This document shows positions 8,420-15,653 of a stretch of DNA of 64,000 bases, in pieces. This DNA comes from Elusimicrobia bacterium HGW-Elusimicrobia-3. GTDB lineage: Bacteria > Elusimicrobiota > Elusimicrobia > Elusimicrobiales > UBA9959. Position 1 is the first letter of the stretch. Every line of letters begins with the position of its first letter. The notes under the pieces were generated by a model. It did not search any database, was not told where the DNA came from, and worked only from the letters and a program-made list of their open reading frames with translations. The stretch spans positions 1-64,000 of the forward strand of contig PHAL01000001.1 of assembly GCA_002840355.1 (NCBI GenBank). Reading direction: 5' to 3'. Position numbers and translations under genes: made by a program.

Positions 8420-9046
8420 ATGCCAAGCGCTACCTATACGCCGGATGAATTTGCTCAGTGCAAACGCAAGTTCTTTTTGCCACCATGCCCTGTAAGTCAA
8501 CTCCCAGACGATCTTAAAGATAGTGGAGAGAGGCCAACTTTGCATCTTCTGCGTCGGGATTTGCAGGAATTGTACAGAGAGGAGCGGTTCTTTGAGCCAG
8601 ATAATGCAGATAAACATAAAGCACCATATCTGGCCGCAATGGGGATATTTACCGGGCTAGATCTGATGGCTAAGTTTTACTCGCGAAACCCGAAAAATGG
8701 GAAAGTCTTTAAAGGTTTTCTTAGTAGGGTCTGTGGTGCACGTAGTGCGGATGCTTGTTTTATGTGGGAGTTAAGAAATGCTTTACACCATTCTTATTCA
8801 CTACATCTTCAAACTCAGCGTCAATTGAAGTTCACAACTGCTCCGTTTTCTGCAGGCCAGAATTGGCATACAATGTCCGAAGGATATTCTGTTATAAACT
8901 TCTGGGGTCTTAAATGGCATTTTCTTCAGTCGATAAACTCGTTTGAACTCTGGTTGCAAACCGCTCCACCTGCTTCCCAGGAGTTTTTTGTCGAGCGATA
9001 TAAGGCTGCCGGGAGAATTTATGTCGCAGGCAATGTAAAACTTTAA
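8420..9046 (+). CDS. Small uncharacterised protein, HEPN-like
   Basis: I start this gene at ATG 8420, one base after the stop of the previous gene, rather than at the ORF-track start, which would overlap that gene by over 120 bases. The 208-residue product has the segment ELRNALHHSYSL with R119-N-ALH-H124. This is a good match to the R-N-x(3)-H signature of HEPN-domain RNases, sitting at the end of a predicted helix as in MNT/HEPN and DUF4145-like proteins. No other known motif is seen. It is the last gene of the hsd operon, and the flanking repeats follow directly. Together with the preceding gene it may act as a two-component effector, which is inferred. Confidence 0.6.
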   Translation: MPSATYTPDEFAQCKRKFFLPPCPVSQLPDDLKDSGERPTLHLLRRDLQELYREERFFEPDNADKHKAPYLAAMGIFTGLDLMAKFYSRNPKNGKVFKGFLSRVCGARSADACFMWELRNALHHSYSLHLQTQRQLKFTTAPFSAGQNWHTMSEGYSVINFWGLKWHFLQSINSFELWLQTAPPASQEFFVERYKAAGRIYVAGNVKL

Positions 9047-9057
9047 AGCCTAGGTGC

Positions 9058-9119
9058 AAAAAGTTAGTTTTGGGGTGGTGTTGTAGCGCTATACAAGGGT
9101 GGGCAAAAACGAACTTTTT
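9058..9119. repeat. Inverted repeat related to the left island boundary
   Basis: AAAAAGTTAGTTTT (9058-9071) pairs with AAAACGAACTTTTT (9106-9119), with one mismatch in 14. The right arm is identical over 14 bases to 218-231 on the far side of the RM operon, and the shared ACAAGGG lies at the same 13-base distance before it. It can also fold as a hairpin just after the last RM gene, so a terminator role is possible. Confidence 0.6.
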
Positions 9120-9120
9120 A

Positions 9121-9152
9121 AAGCAAAACAACCGCCGAATTGGGGCGGTTGT
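9121..9152 (-). terminator. Terminator of tRNA-Glu (minus strand)
   Basis: The 9-bp stem ACAACCGCC/GGCGGTTGT (9128-9136 with 9144-9152) is followed on the minus strand by TTTTGCTTT. It is placed 13 bases beyond the 3' end of the tRNA. Confidence 0.75.
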
Positions 9153-9164
9153 GATGGAAAAAAT

Positions 9165-9240
9165 TGGCGCCCCCATGGGGATTCGAACCCCAGATCTCTG
9201 CCTTGAAAGGGCAGCGTCCTAACCGCTAGACGATGGGGGC
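9165..9240 (-). tRNA. tRNA-Glu (UUC)
   Basis: The minus strand gives a complete cloverleaf: acceptor GCCCCCA/TGGGGGC, anticodon arm CTGCC-CTTTCAA-GGCAG with anticodon TTC, T-arm with GGTTCGAATCC, discriminator G and an encoded CCA. Its 3' end faces the restriction island, the usual orientation for a tRNA used as an integration site. Confidence 0.97.
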
Positions 9241-9260
9241 GCATGACCGCGTCTACAATT

Positions 9261-9290
9261 AAAGCCGGCTTGTGCACCGGCTTTTATTTT
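9261..9290 (+). terminator. Terminator-like hairpin between tRNA-Glu and the next gene
   Basis: AAAGCCGG/CCGGCTTT with an 8-base loop is followed by TATTTT. It would stop plus-strand readthrough from the island before the envelope operon starts. Confidence 0.65.
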
Positions 9291-9343
9291 GTAGAATCAT
9301 ACTTTATCATTTACCGTCGTGGCCTGTCAAATACAGGGGGAAT

Positions 9344-10201
9344 ATGACCGAAAACGATAACCGACCCGTCACACCCGAACAGCCCGCCCCGCCCCAGCAG
9401 GGCGCCGGGGAGAACCCCGCCGACGGCCTGCGCGCGGAGCTGGCCAAGGTACGCAAGAGCAACAAGGTGCTGGTCACCGTGGCCGCGGTGCTGGGCACCG
9501 TTTTCGTGCTGGCGGCCGGCGCGGCCTACGTGGTGTACATGAAGGTCAGCGCCGCCAAGGAAAACATAGAGCAGGCTTTCGCCTCCTTTCCGCCGCCGGA
9601 CCAGGGGTACCGGCCCGAGGCCGTCAGGCTGCCGGGCCAGGGCGTCGCCCTCTCCACCGCCATGCCGCGGTCTTCGCTGGGGCTGTTCAGCGGCGGCCTG
9701 CCGGGCTCTCCGGAGGGCCTGCCGGACATAGCGGCCGCCCAGGAGGCCGCGCAGGCCCTGTTCAAATATTCGGACCGCCCCATCGTGAAAGAGTTCATCG
9801 CGGACCTCAAAAAGAACCCCGAGATGGCCGCCGCTTTCGCCGCCAGCAAGGACGGCAACCCTTTCGCCGTCCTGTACACGGTGCGCAACGCCAAAGGCAT
9901 GGATAAACTGGTGATGCGCTACGCCGCCCGCCCGGAATTCCTGAAACTGATGATGGAAGTGGCCAATGACCCCGAACTAAAGCCCCTGATGAGCGGCCTG
10001 CCGCCAGGCATGGGCCTGCCCGCCGGGGCCCCGCCCGCCCGGGGCGTGCCGGTGATCTCCGCCCCCGCGGCGCAGCCCGCCGGCCAGTACGAGGAGGAGG
10101 AGGAGGAAGAGGACATAAAGTTCGACCCCTCGGCCATCAGCGGCCCCGCCGCCCGGCCGGCCTCGGGGGCGCAGCTGCCGCCGCCGGTTGACAGCGAATA
10201 A
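9344..10201 (+). CDS. Hypothetical single-pass membrane protein
   Basis: The start is ATG 9344, preceded by AGGGGGA at good distance; the longer ORF-track start has no SD. The 285-residue product has a Pro-rich cytoplasmic N-terminus, a short coiled segment (LRAELAKVRKSNK) and one membrane helix at about 42-66 (VLVTVAAVLGTVFVLAAGAA). The extracytoplasmic part is about 220 residues, with a conserved-looking helical core (about 135-215) and a low-complexity Pro/Ala/Gly tail interrupted by eight consecutive acidic residues. It precedes the M23 peptidase and bactofilin genes by 23 bases, so an envelope or cell-shape role is plausible, but I do not recognise the family. Confidence 0.8.
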   Translation: MTENDNRPVTPEQPAPPQQGAGENPADGLRAELAKVRKSNKVLVTVAAVLGTVFVLAAGAAYVVYMKVSAAKENIEQAFASFPPPDQGYRPEAVRLPGQGVALSTAMPRSSLGLFSGGLPGSPEGLPDIAAAQEAAQALFKYSDRPIVKEFIADLKKNPEMAAAFAASKDGNPFAVLYTVRNAKGMDKLVMRYAARPEFLKLMMEVANDPELKPLMSGLPPGMGLPAGAPPARGVPVISAPAAQPAGQYEEEEEEEDIKFDPSAISGPAARPASGAQLPPPVDSE

Positions 10202-10224
10202 TAATATAAGTTTAATATACAGAT

Positions 10225-11205
10225 ATGTGGCTCAGAATCCTAGGGCGTTTAGTCAAGAACGCCGCCAAGCCCGTCAGCGTATTCGTAATCCCGCATAACG
10301 GCATGACTTCGCTCCGGTTCAACCTGCCGGTGCTGCTCCTGCTCGTCTTCGGCGTGGCCTGGACGGGCGTCACCATCTGGGCGGGCTATATAGCCGGCCG
10401 CCACTTCGACTATTACGTCACCAAGGCCGACAACAAGATCCTGCGCGCCAAGATGGCCTATGTCTCCCAGCAGGTAGGCGACGGCCTGGCCTACCTGGAG
10501 ATGACCCGGCGCACCGACAACCAGCTGCGCAAGGTGCTGGGCATGGACCCCTCTTTCATGGAGCGGCAGGAGGGCTTCGGCGGCCCGCAGGAGACCGACC
10601 TGGCCGATTTTCGCCGCATGCTCACCGCCAAGGCCTCCGAGATCAAGGAGACCTCGCTCAACAACTCCATACAGAAGATGCAGGACGAGTCACGCAAGCG
10701 CCTGTCGAGCTACACCGAGATCACCCTTTACCTGACCGACCGGCATAACGGCGCCCGCGCCACCCCGGCCATCTGGCCCACCCAGGGCCGCGTCACGTCG
10801 CCTTACGGCTACCGCGTGCACCCGCTGCGCTTTACTGCCGAGTACCACAGCGGCGTCGACATCGCCAACGACGCCGGCACTCCGATCTACGCCACGGCCG
10901 ACGGCGTGATCCGCCACTCCGGCTGGGCGCAGGGCTACGGCATGTGCTCCGTCGTCGACCACGGCTTCGGCTATTCCACCCTTTACGGCCACATGAGCGA
11001 GCTCGTGGCCAAGGAAGGCACCGCGGTCAGGCGCGGGCAGGTGATCGGCCGCATGGGGTCCACCGGGACCTCCACCGGCAACCACCTGCACTACGAGGTC
11101 TGGACCGGCGGCATGCCGCGCGACCCCATGAAATTCCTGCAGGTGGGCGGCAAGGGCGCCGGCAATTTCGCCGGGCTTTTCGACGGTATCTTCAGGGGAC
11201 TGTAA
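10225..11205 (+). CDS. M23 family peptidoglycan endopeptidase, membrane anchored
   Basis: The 326-residue product has one N-terminal membrane helix (about 30-57), a coiled periplasmic linker and a C-terminal LytM/M23 domain. Zinc ligands are visible as HSGVD (H-x(3)-D) and the closing HLHYEV (H-x-H). The motif order and the ITSPYGYRVHPL-like lead-in are those of MepM/NlpD-type enzymes that cut peptide cross-links in the wall. It is followed 10 bases later by a bactofilin gene; M23-bactofilin pairs are a recurrent arrangement in which the cytoskeletal polymer positions the hydrolase to set cell shape. All catalytic residues seem present, so an active enzyme is expected. Confidence 0.92.
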   Translation: MWLRILGRLVKNAAKPVSVFVIPHNGMTSLRFNLPVLLLLVFGVAWTGVTIWAGYIAGRHFDYYVTKADNKILRAKMAYVSQQVGDGLAYLEMTRRTDNQLRKVLGMDPSFMERQEGFGGPQETDLADFRRMLTAKASEIKETSLNNSIQKMQDESRKRLSSYTEITLYLTDRHNGARATPAIWPTQGRVTSPYGYRVHPLRFTAEYHSGVDIANDAGTPIYATADGVIRHSGWAQGYGMCSVVDHGFGYSTLYGHMSELVAKEGTAVRRGQVIGRMGSTGTSTGNHLHYEVWTGGMPRDPMKFLQVGGKGAGNFAGLFDGIFRGL

Positions 11206-11215
11206 CGGAGGGCTT

Positions 11216-11638
11216 ATGGCCATGTTCAAGAACAACAATATCAGCTTCGAGAGCAAGAACGGCGACACCGTCATCGGCACCGAGGCCTATTTCCAGGGCA
11301 CGCTGACGGCCAAGGGCTCGCTGCGCGTGGACGGCCGCATAGACGGCTCCATCGTGGACGCCAAGATAGTGACCGTAGGCAAGAGCGGCAAGGTGAAGGG
11401 CGACATCTCCTGCGAGATCTGCTACGTCAGCGGCGAGGTCAAGGGCAACGTCACCGCCCTCGACCACATAGAGGCCCTCGCCGGCTCGCGCGTGGACGGC
11501 GACATCCGCGCCCCGCGCATCATGCTCGAGGAAGGCGCGATTTTCAACGGCAACTGCTCCATGGACCCCGCTCACAGGGCCCCGGCCGAACAGCAGCCGC
11601 AGACCAAAACCCAGAAAACAGAGGCGAAACAGCAATGA
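11216..11638 (+). CDS. Bactofilin
   Basis: The 140-residue protein has a repeated G-x-L-x-V-x-G-x-I-x-G pattern (GSLRVDGRIDGS, GKVKGDI, GEVKGNV, GSRVDGDI). This is the right-handed beta-helix of the bactofilin (DUF583) family, which polymerises without nucleotides beneath the inner membrane. Short disordered tails flank the helix (a Gln/Lys-rich C-terminus from about 118), which is typical. A GGAG SD precedes ATG 11216. The gene overlaps the next one by four bases (ATGA) and follows the M23 peptidase, its likely partner. Confidence 0.93.
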   Translation: MAMFKNNNISFESKNGDTVIGTEAYFQGTLTAKGSLRVDGRIDGSIVDAKIVTVGKSGKVKGDISCEICYVSGEVKGNVTALDHIEALAGSRVDGDIRAPRIMLEEGAIFNGNCSMDPAHRAPAEQQPQTKTQKTEAKQQ

Positions 11639-12330
11639 TATCCTTCTTCTCCAAGCACAAGCGGCCCATCTTCGTGGTCGTCGTCGTCATCTTCGTCGGC
11701 TCCATCTTCTTCGTCAGCGGCCAGGTGTTCACCTCGTCCTCCATGGACGCGGTGGCCGAGGTCGGGGGGGAGAAGATCCCCTACCAGCGCTTCCTCACGC
11801 AGGTCAACCGCGTGATGGCCGGCGTCAGGGACTCCGGCACCGAGGTCAGCGAGATCGTGTCCAAGAGCGTCAAGCAGGAGGTTTTCCGCGAGATGGTCGT
11901 GGAGACGCTGCTCAGCCAGGAAGGCGACAAGCTCGGCATGATGGTGCCCGACTTCGAGGTGGCCGTGGAGGTGCAGAACACCCCGCAGTTCCAGGAAGCC
12001 GGGGCGTTCAGCCCGCGCGCCTACTACCAGGCCATTTACGGCGAGTTCCAGATGTCCCCGGCCGAGTACGAGGCCTGGCGCAAGAAGGCCCGCCTGGCCA
12101 ACAAGTTCAAGCAGTTCGTCTACAACAGCCTCAAGGTCACCCCCGAAGAGGTCAAGTCCTACTACCTGGCCAAGAACAAGAGCCTCAGGAATTTCGACAA
12201 GGAAAAGGGCAAGTACGCCGCCGAGCTCGCCCAGGCCAAGTTCTCCGACGTGGTGAACTACCACCTGCGCCAGCTCGTCACGCGCAACGAAGTGCGCAAC
12301 TACCTGGAAGCCCGCGAACAGGGCCGCTAA
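11635..12330 (+). CDS. SurA N-terminal-like periplasmic chaperone lacking a PPIase domain
   Basis: The 231-residue product has an N-terminal membrane anchor (about 9-31). The helical remainder resembles the N-terminal domain of SurA/PpiD: AEVGGEKIPYQRFL, then REMVVETLLSQEGDKLGM, then FQMSPAEYEAWRK, then VTPEEVKSYY. The parvulin rotamase domain that normally follows is absent; the protein ends shortly after the helices. It would bind unfolded envelope proteins rather than isomerise prolines. It overlaps the bactofilin gene by four bases and ends the operon at a strong terminator. The family assignment is good; the loss of the catalytic part looks native, because the reading frame ends cleanly. 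Confidence 0.8.
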   Translation: MISFFSKHKRPIFVVVVVIFVGSIFFVSGQVFTSSSMDAVAEVGGEKIPYQRFLTQVNRVMAGVRDSGTEVSEIVSKSVKQEVFREMVVETLLSQEGDKLGMMVPDFEVAVEVQNTPQFQEAGAFSPRAYYQAIYGEFQMSPAEYEAWRKKARLANKFKQFVYNSLKVTPEEVKSYYLAKNKSLRNFDKEKGKYAAELAQAKFSDVVNYHLRQLVTRNEVRNYLEAREQGR

Positions 12331-12348
12331 AGCCCCGGGGCCCGGAAC

Positions 12349-12385
12349 GCGCCGACCCGCCCCGCGCTGGTCGGCGCTTTTTTTT
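12349..12385 (+). terminator. Rho-independent terminator of the M23/bactofilin operon
   Basis: The 9-bp stem GCGCCGACC/GGTCGGCGC is followed by eight Ts. It ends just three bases before the next start codon, leaving no space for an SD there. Confidence 0.92.
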
Positions 12386-12388
12386 ACC

Positions 12389-13111
12389 ATGATAGAGATC
12401 AAGAACCTTACCAAGAGCTTCGGCAACTTCAAGGCCGTCGACGACCTGTCGCTCTCCGTGGCGCCGGGCGAGATCTTCGGCTTCCTGGGCCCCAACGGCG
12501 CCGGCAAGACCACCACGGTCAAGATCCTCTCGGGCATCATGCGCCCCACCTCGGGCAGCGTCAGCGTGGCCGGCTTCGACGTGGCCGCGAGCCCGCTGGA
12601 GGCCAAGCGCCGCATGGCCTACATCCCCGACGAGCCTTTCGTCTACCCCAAGCTCACCGGCTGGGAGTTCATGCGCTTCATCGGCGACATCTACGCCGTG
12701 CCCGCCGCCGAGCAGAAGAAGCGCATCCCCGAGCTGCTGGAAACTTTCGAGCTGACCGCCGCTTCCGGCGAGCTGCTGGAAGGCTACTCGCACGGCATGA
12801 AGCAGAAGCTGCTGATAGCCAGCGTGCTGCTGCGCAAGCCCAAGGTTGTGCTCTTCGACGAGCCCACCGTGGGCCTGGACCCCAAGAGCATCCGCCGCTT
12901 CAAGACCCTGCTGGCCGACATAGCCCGCGGCGGCGCCGCCGTCTTCATGTGCACCCATATCCTCGACATGGCCGAGAGGCTCTGCCACACCGTCGGCATC
13001 ATCTACCGCGGCCGCCTGGTCACCAAGGGCACCGTGGACGAGGTGAAAAAGCTGACCGCCGCCCCGGGCGTGCGCTCGCTCGAGGACGTCTTCCTGGAAC
13101 TCACCGAGTAA
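12389..13111 (+). CDS. ABC transporter ATP-binding protein
   Basis: The 240-residue product has Walker A GPNGAGKTT at about 34-42, a signature in the form YSHGMKQKLL and Walker B VVLFDEP followed by TVGLDP. It is the ATPase of an ABC-2-like exporter. The last 25 residues end in LEDVFLELT, the usual tail of ATPases paired with large permeases. The permease gene starts one base after the stop. There is no SD: the ATG follows the T-run of the preceding terminator, so translation may depend on a leaderless or structure-free start. The substrate is not predictable. Confidence 0.93.
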   Translation: MIEIKNLTKSFGNFKAVDDLSLSVAPGEIFGFLGPNGAGKTTTVKILSGIMRPTSGSVSVAGFDVAASPLEAKRRMAYIPDEPFVYPKLTGWEFMRFIGDIYAVPAAEQKKRIPELLETFELTAASGELLEGYSHGMKQKLLIASVLLRKPKVVLFDEPTVGLDPKSIRRFKTLLADIARGGAAVFMCTHILDMAERLCHTVGIIYRGRLVTKGTVDEVKKLTAAPGVRSLEDVFLELTE

Positions 13112-13112
13112 T

Positions 13113-14780
13113 ATGCTCCCCGTACTGCTCACCCGCAAGGCCGTCACCTTCCGCAATACCCTGCTGGGGCTGCGCGGCTGGCGTCTCGCCAAGAATTTAA
13201 TGTTCTCCGGCGCCGGCCTGGTGATGCTGGCCGCCCTGTACGCCGGCTTCTGGCGCCTGCTCAACTACCTCGAGGGGGTGGAACTGATAGGCCCCATCCT
13301 CTCCTGGAAGCTCACCTCGATGGTGCTGCTGATGACCTTCGCGATGGTGGTGGTTTCGTCTATCATCATCTCGATGACCACGCTGTATTATTCCTTCGAC
13401 CTGAAGTTCCTGTTCTCCACGCCGCTCGACCTGCGCTCGATCTTCATCGACAAGGCCTTCGAGACGGTGTTCTACTCGTCGTGGACGCTGGTGCTGGCCC
13501 TGCTGCCCTACATCGCGGCGCTGGGCCGCATCAAGGGGCTGGACTGGGGCTTCTACCTGGCCTACGCCGGGCTGATGGTGCCCTTCGTCCTGCTGGCGGG
13601 GGCCTTCGGCATATTGTTCAGCATGATAGTGATGTACGCCTTCCCGTCGTCGCGCACGCGCGACATCACCTGGCTGCTGGGCAGCCTGTCGGTAGGCTTC
13701 GTCTACGTGGTGTTCCGCTTCTCCCGGCCCGAGAAGCTGCTGCGGCCCGATTCGCTGGAGGTGGTGGCGCAGTACATACAGTACCTGCAGTCGCCCACGG
13801 CCCCGTACATGCCGTCCTGGTGGGTCACCCGTGCCATGGAGGCCTACTCGGCGGCGCGCTGGGAGGCCTTCGCCTCCAACGCCGGCGTGCTGGTGCTGGC
13901 CGCGGCGGCCATATATATCTTTATCTACTTCCTGTCGGGGCGGCTGTATATGCGCGGCTTCAGCGGCGCGCAGGGCTCGCCGCGCTTCAAGGGCGGCCGC
14001 CGCGAGCTGCCCGAGCAGCGCCTCGCCGAACGCCTGCCCGCCCTGCGCCCGGCGCTGACGCTGTACTGGAAGGACCGCCTGGCGCTGGGCCGCGACGCGC
14101 GCTACTGGTCGCAGCTCATCCTGATAGGCGCGCTGATCGCCGTCTACCTGTTCAGCATCCGCCAGCTGCCGCTGGACACGCCCGACATCCGCAGCCTGGT
14201 CTCTTTCCTCAACGTCGGCGTGGCCGGCTTCGTGATGGCGGCCATCGGCCTGCGCTTCACGTTCCCGGCCATCAGCCTGGAGGGCAACAGCTACTGGCTG
14301 CTCAAGTCCGCGCCCATCAGCGCCCTCGGCGTGATGCGCGAGAAGCTGATGGTCTCGCTGCTGCCGTCGCTCCTCATCGGCCTGGTGCTCATCACCGTCT
14401 CCAACCGGCTGCTCGGGGCGGACTTCTTCATCGCCGCGCTGTCCACGTTCACCATCCTGGTGGCCGCGCTGGTGATCACCGTGATGGGCATCGGCTTCGG
14501 CGCCGCTTTCCCCGATTTCAACGTCGAGAACATTCACCAGCTGGAGTCCTCCTACGGCGGCTTCCTGTACATGGCTTGCTGCATGGGCTACCTGTCGCTG
14601 CTGGTCGCCGTGGAGGCCTGGCCGGTGCAGATGCATTTCGCCGAGCGCTTCGGCCGGGCCCACCCGTGGGACCTGCGGGCCGTGGCCCTGAGCGCCGCCA
14701 TGTTCGTGGGGCTCAACGCGGCCGCGCTCTACATCCCCTGGAAGGCCGGCCAGCGCAATCTGGAACGGCACGAGATCTGA
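13113..14780 (+). CDS. Large ABC exporter permease
   Basis: The 555-residue protein has about 12 hydrophobic segments in two halves, split by a basic cytoplasmic stretch near 290-315. It resembles the putative ABC exporter permeases that are encoded directly after a lone ATPase. It starts one base after the ATPase gene and therefore forms a two-gene exporter with it. No known substrate-binding domain is present. The very high GC generates long false ORFs on the opposite strand here. Function is inferred from topology and partner only. Confidence 0.85.
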   Translation: MLPVLLTRKAVTFRNTLLGLRGWRLAKNLMFSGAGLVMLAALYAGFWRLLNYLEGVELIGPILSWKLTSMVLLMTFAMVVVSSIIISMTTLYYSFDLKFLFSTPLDLRSIFIDKAFETVFYSSWTLVLALLPYIAALGRIKGLDWGFYLAYAGLMVPFVLLAGAFGILFSMIVMYAFPSSRTRDITWLLGSLSVGFVYVVFRFSRPEKLLRPDSLEVVAQYIQYLQSPTAPYMPSWWVTRAMEAYSAARWEAFASNAGVLVLAAAAIYIFIYFLSGRLYMRGFSGAQGSPRFKGGRRELPEQRLAERLPALRPALTLYWKDRLALGRDARYWSQLILIGALIAVYLFSIRQLPLDTPDIRSLVSFLNVGVAGFVMAAIGLRFTFPAISLEGNSYWLLKSAPISALGVMREKLMVSLLPSLLIGLVLITVSNRLLGADFFIAALSTFTILVAALVITVMGIGFGAAFPDFNVENIHQLESSYGGFLYMACCMGYLSLLVAVEAWPVQMHFAERFGRAHPWDLRAVALSAAMFVGLNAAALYIPWKAGQRNLERHEI

Positions 14781-14790
14781 GGTATACAAC

Positions 14791-15489
14791 ATGATAAAAA
14801 GAACTCTCCTGATAGCCGCCGCCGCGCTGCTCTGCGCCGGCCCCGCCGCCGCCGCGGAGCCCGCCGCGGAGCCCGCCGGCGGCAAGAGCCGCCCGCAGTT
14901 CGCTTTAACCTTTGACGACGGCCCCGGCGCCGTCACCGAGGAACTGCTGGCCCTGCTGCAGAAACGCGGCGCCAAGGCCACCTTCTTCATGCTGGGCGGC
15001 TCGGTGCGCGCCCGCCCCGGCGTGGCCAAAAAGGTGCACGATGCCGGCCACCTGATAGCCAACCATACCTACTCGCACAAGAACTGGTTCAGGCTGGGCA
15101 AGGGGGCGGACCGCGAAAAACTGCTGGCCGCCGAGGTGAAGCGGGCCGAGGAGGCCATCGTGAAGGCCACCGGCTTCCGGCCGGCCATACTGCGCATGCC
15201 CAACGGCTACGACCGGCCCTGGGTGCGCGAGGCCGCCAAAAAACTGGGCTACCGGGCCGTCAACTGGAGCTACGGCAGCGACTGGACCAAAACCCCGGAA
15301 GACAAGATGACGGAGGAGTACCGCAAGGCCACGCGCGCCGGCGGCGTGCTGCTGCTGCACGACGGGGGGGGCAGGAGCCGCGAGAAGACGCTGCGCATCA
15401 CCGCGGCCATCCTCGACGAGGCGGAGCGCCTGGGCCTGCAGGCCGTGCGGCTGGACGTGCTGCAGCCGGAGCGGGCCCCGAAGCGGTGA
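14791..15489 (+). CDS. Secreted polysaccharide deacetylase (NodB homology)
   Basis: The 232-residue product has a cleavable signal peptide (about 1-23, ending AAAAE) and a NodB domain. Motif 1 is TFDDGPG with the catalytic and metal Asp pair, motif 2 is HTYSH with two metal His, motif 3 is RMPNGYD and the late motif is LLLHDGG. Such enzymes remove acetyl groups from peptidoglycan or from exported polysaccharide. The MPNG form of motif 3 replaces the more usual PPxG but keeps Arg, Pro and Gly. It begins 10 bases after the permease stop with GAGG as the SD, so it could be co-transcribed with the exporter. Confidence 0.92.
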   Translation: MIKRTLLIAAAALLCAGPAAAAEPAAEPAGGKSRPQFALTFDDGPGAVTEELLALLQKRGAKATFFMLGGSVRARPGVAKKVHDAGHLIANHTYSHKNWFRLGKGADREKLLAAEVKRAEEAIVKATGFRPAILRMPNGYDRPWVREAAKKLGYRAVNWSYGSDWTKTPEDKMTEEYRKATRAGGVLLLHDGGGRSREKTLRITAAILDEAERLGLQAVRLDVLQPERAPKR

Positions 15490-15509
15490 ATTTAGTAGAA
15501 TAGCTTAGC

Positions 15510-15593
15510 GGGCGAGTGGCGGAACCGGTAGACGCACAGGTCTCAAAAACCTGCGATCTCACGATCATGAGGGTTCGATCCCCTCCTCGCCCA
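15510..15593 (+). tRNA. tRNA-Leu (CAA)
   Basis: This 84-base class II tRNA has acceptor GGGCGAG/CTCGCCC, anticodon arm CAGGT-CTCAAAA-ACCTG with anticodon CAA, a variable arm and T-arm GAGGG-TTCGATC-CCCTC. No CCA is encoded, unlike the other two tRNAs here. A TAGAAT -10 box lies at 15496-15501. Confidence 0.96.
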
Positions 15594-15606
15594 AGGCTTT
15601 AAAAAG

Positions 15607-15638
15607 AAAAAGGGAACGATCATCGTTCCCTTTTTTTT
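15607..15638. terminator. Bidirectional terminator
   Basis: AAAAGGGAACGA-TCA-TCGTTCCCTTTT is a 12-bp perfect stem with A-run and T-run sides. It serves tRNA-Leu on the plus strand and the AI-2E operon on the minus strand. Confidence 0.92.
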
Positions 15639-15653
15639 ATTGTGCGGCCGGCC

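Noticed and set aside
15510-15593. tRNA-Leu as an island attachment site
   Set aside because: The genes on both sides are host-like in composition, and no repeat of its 3' end was seen nearby.
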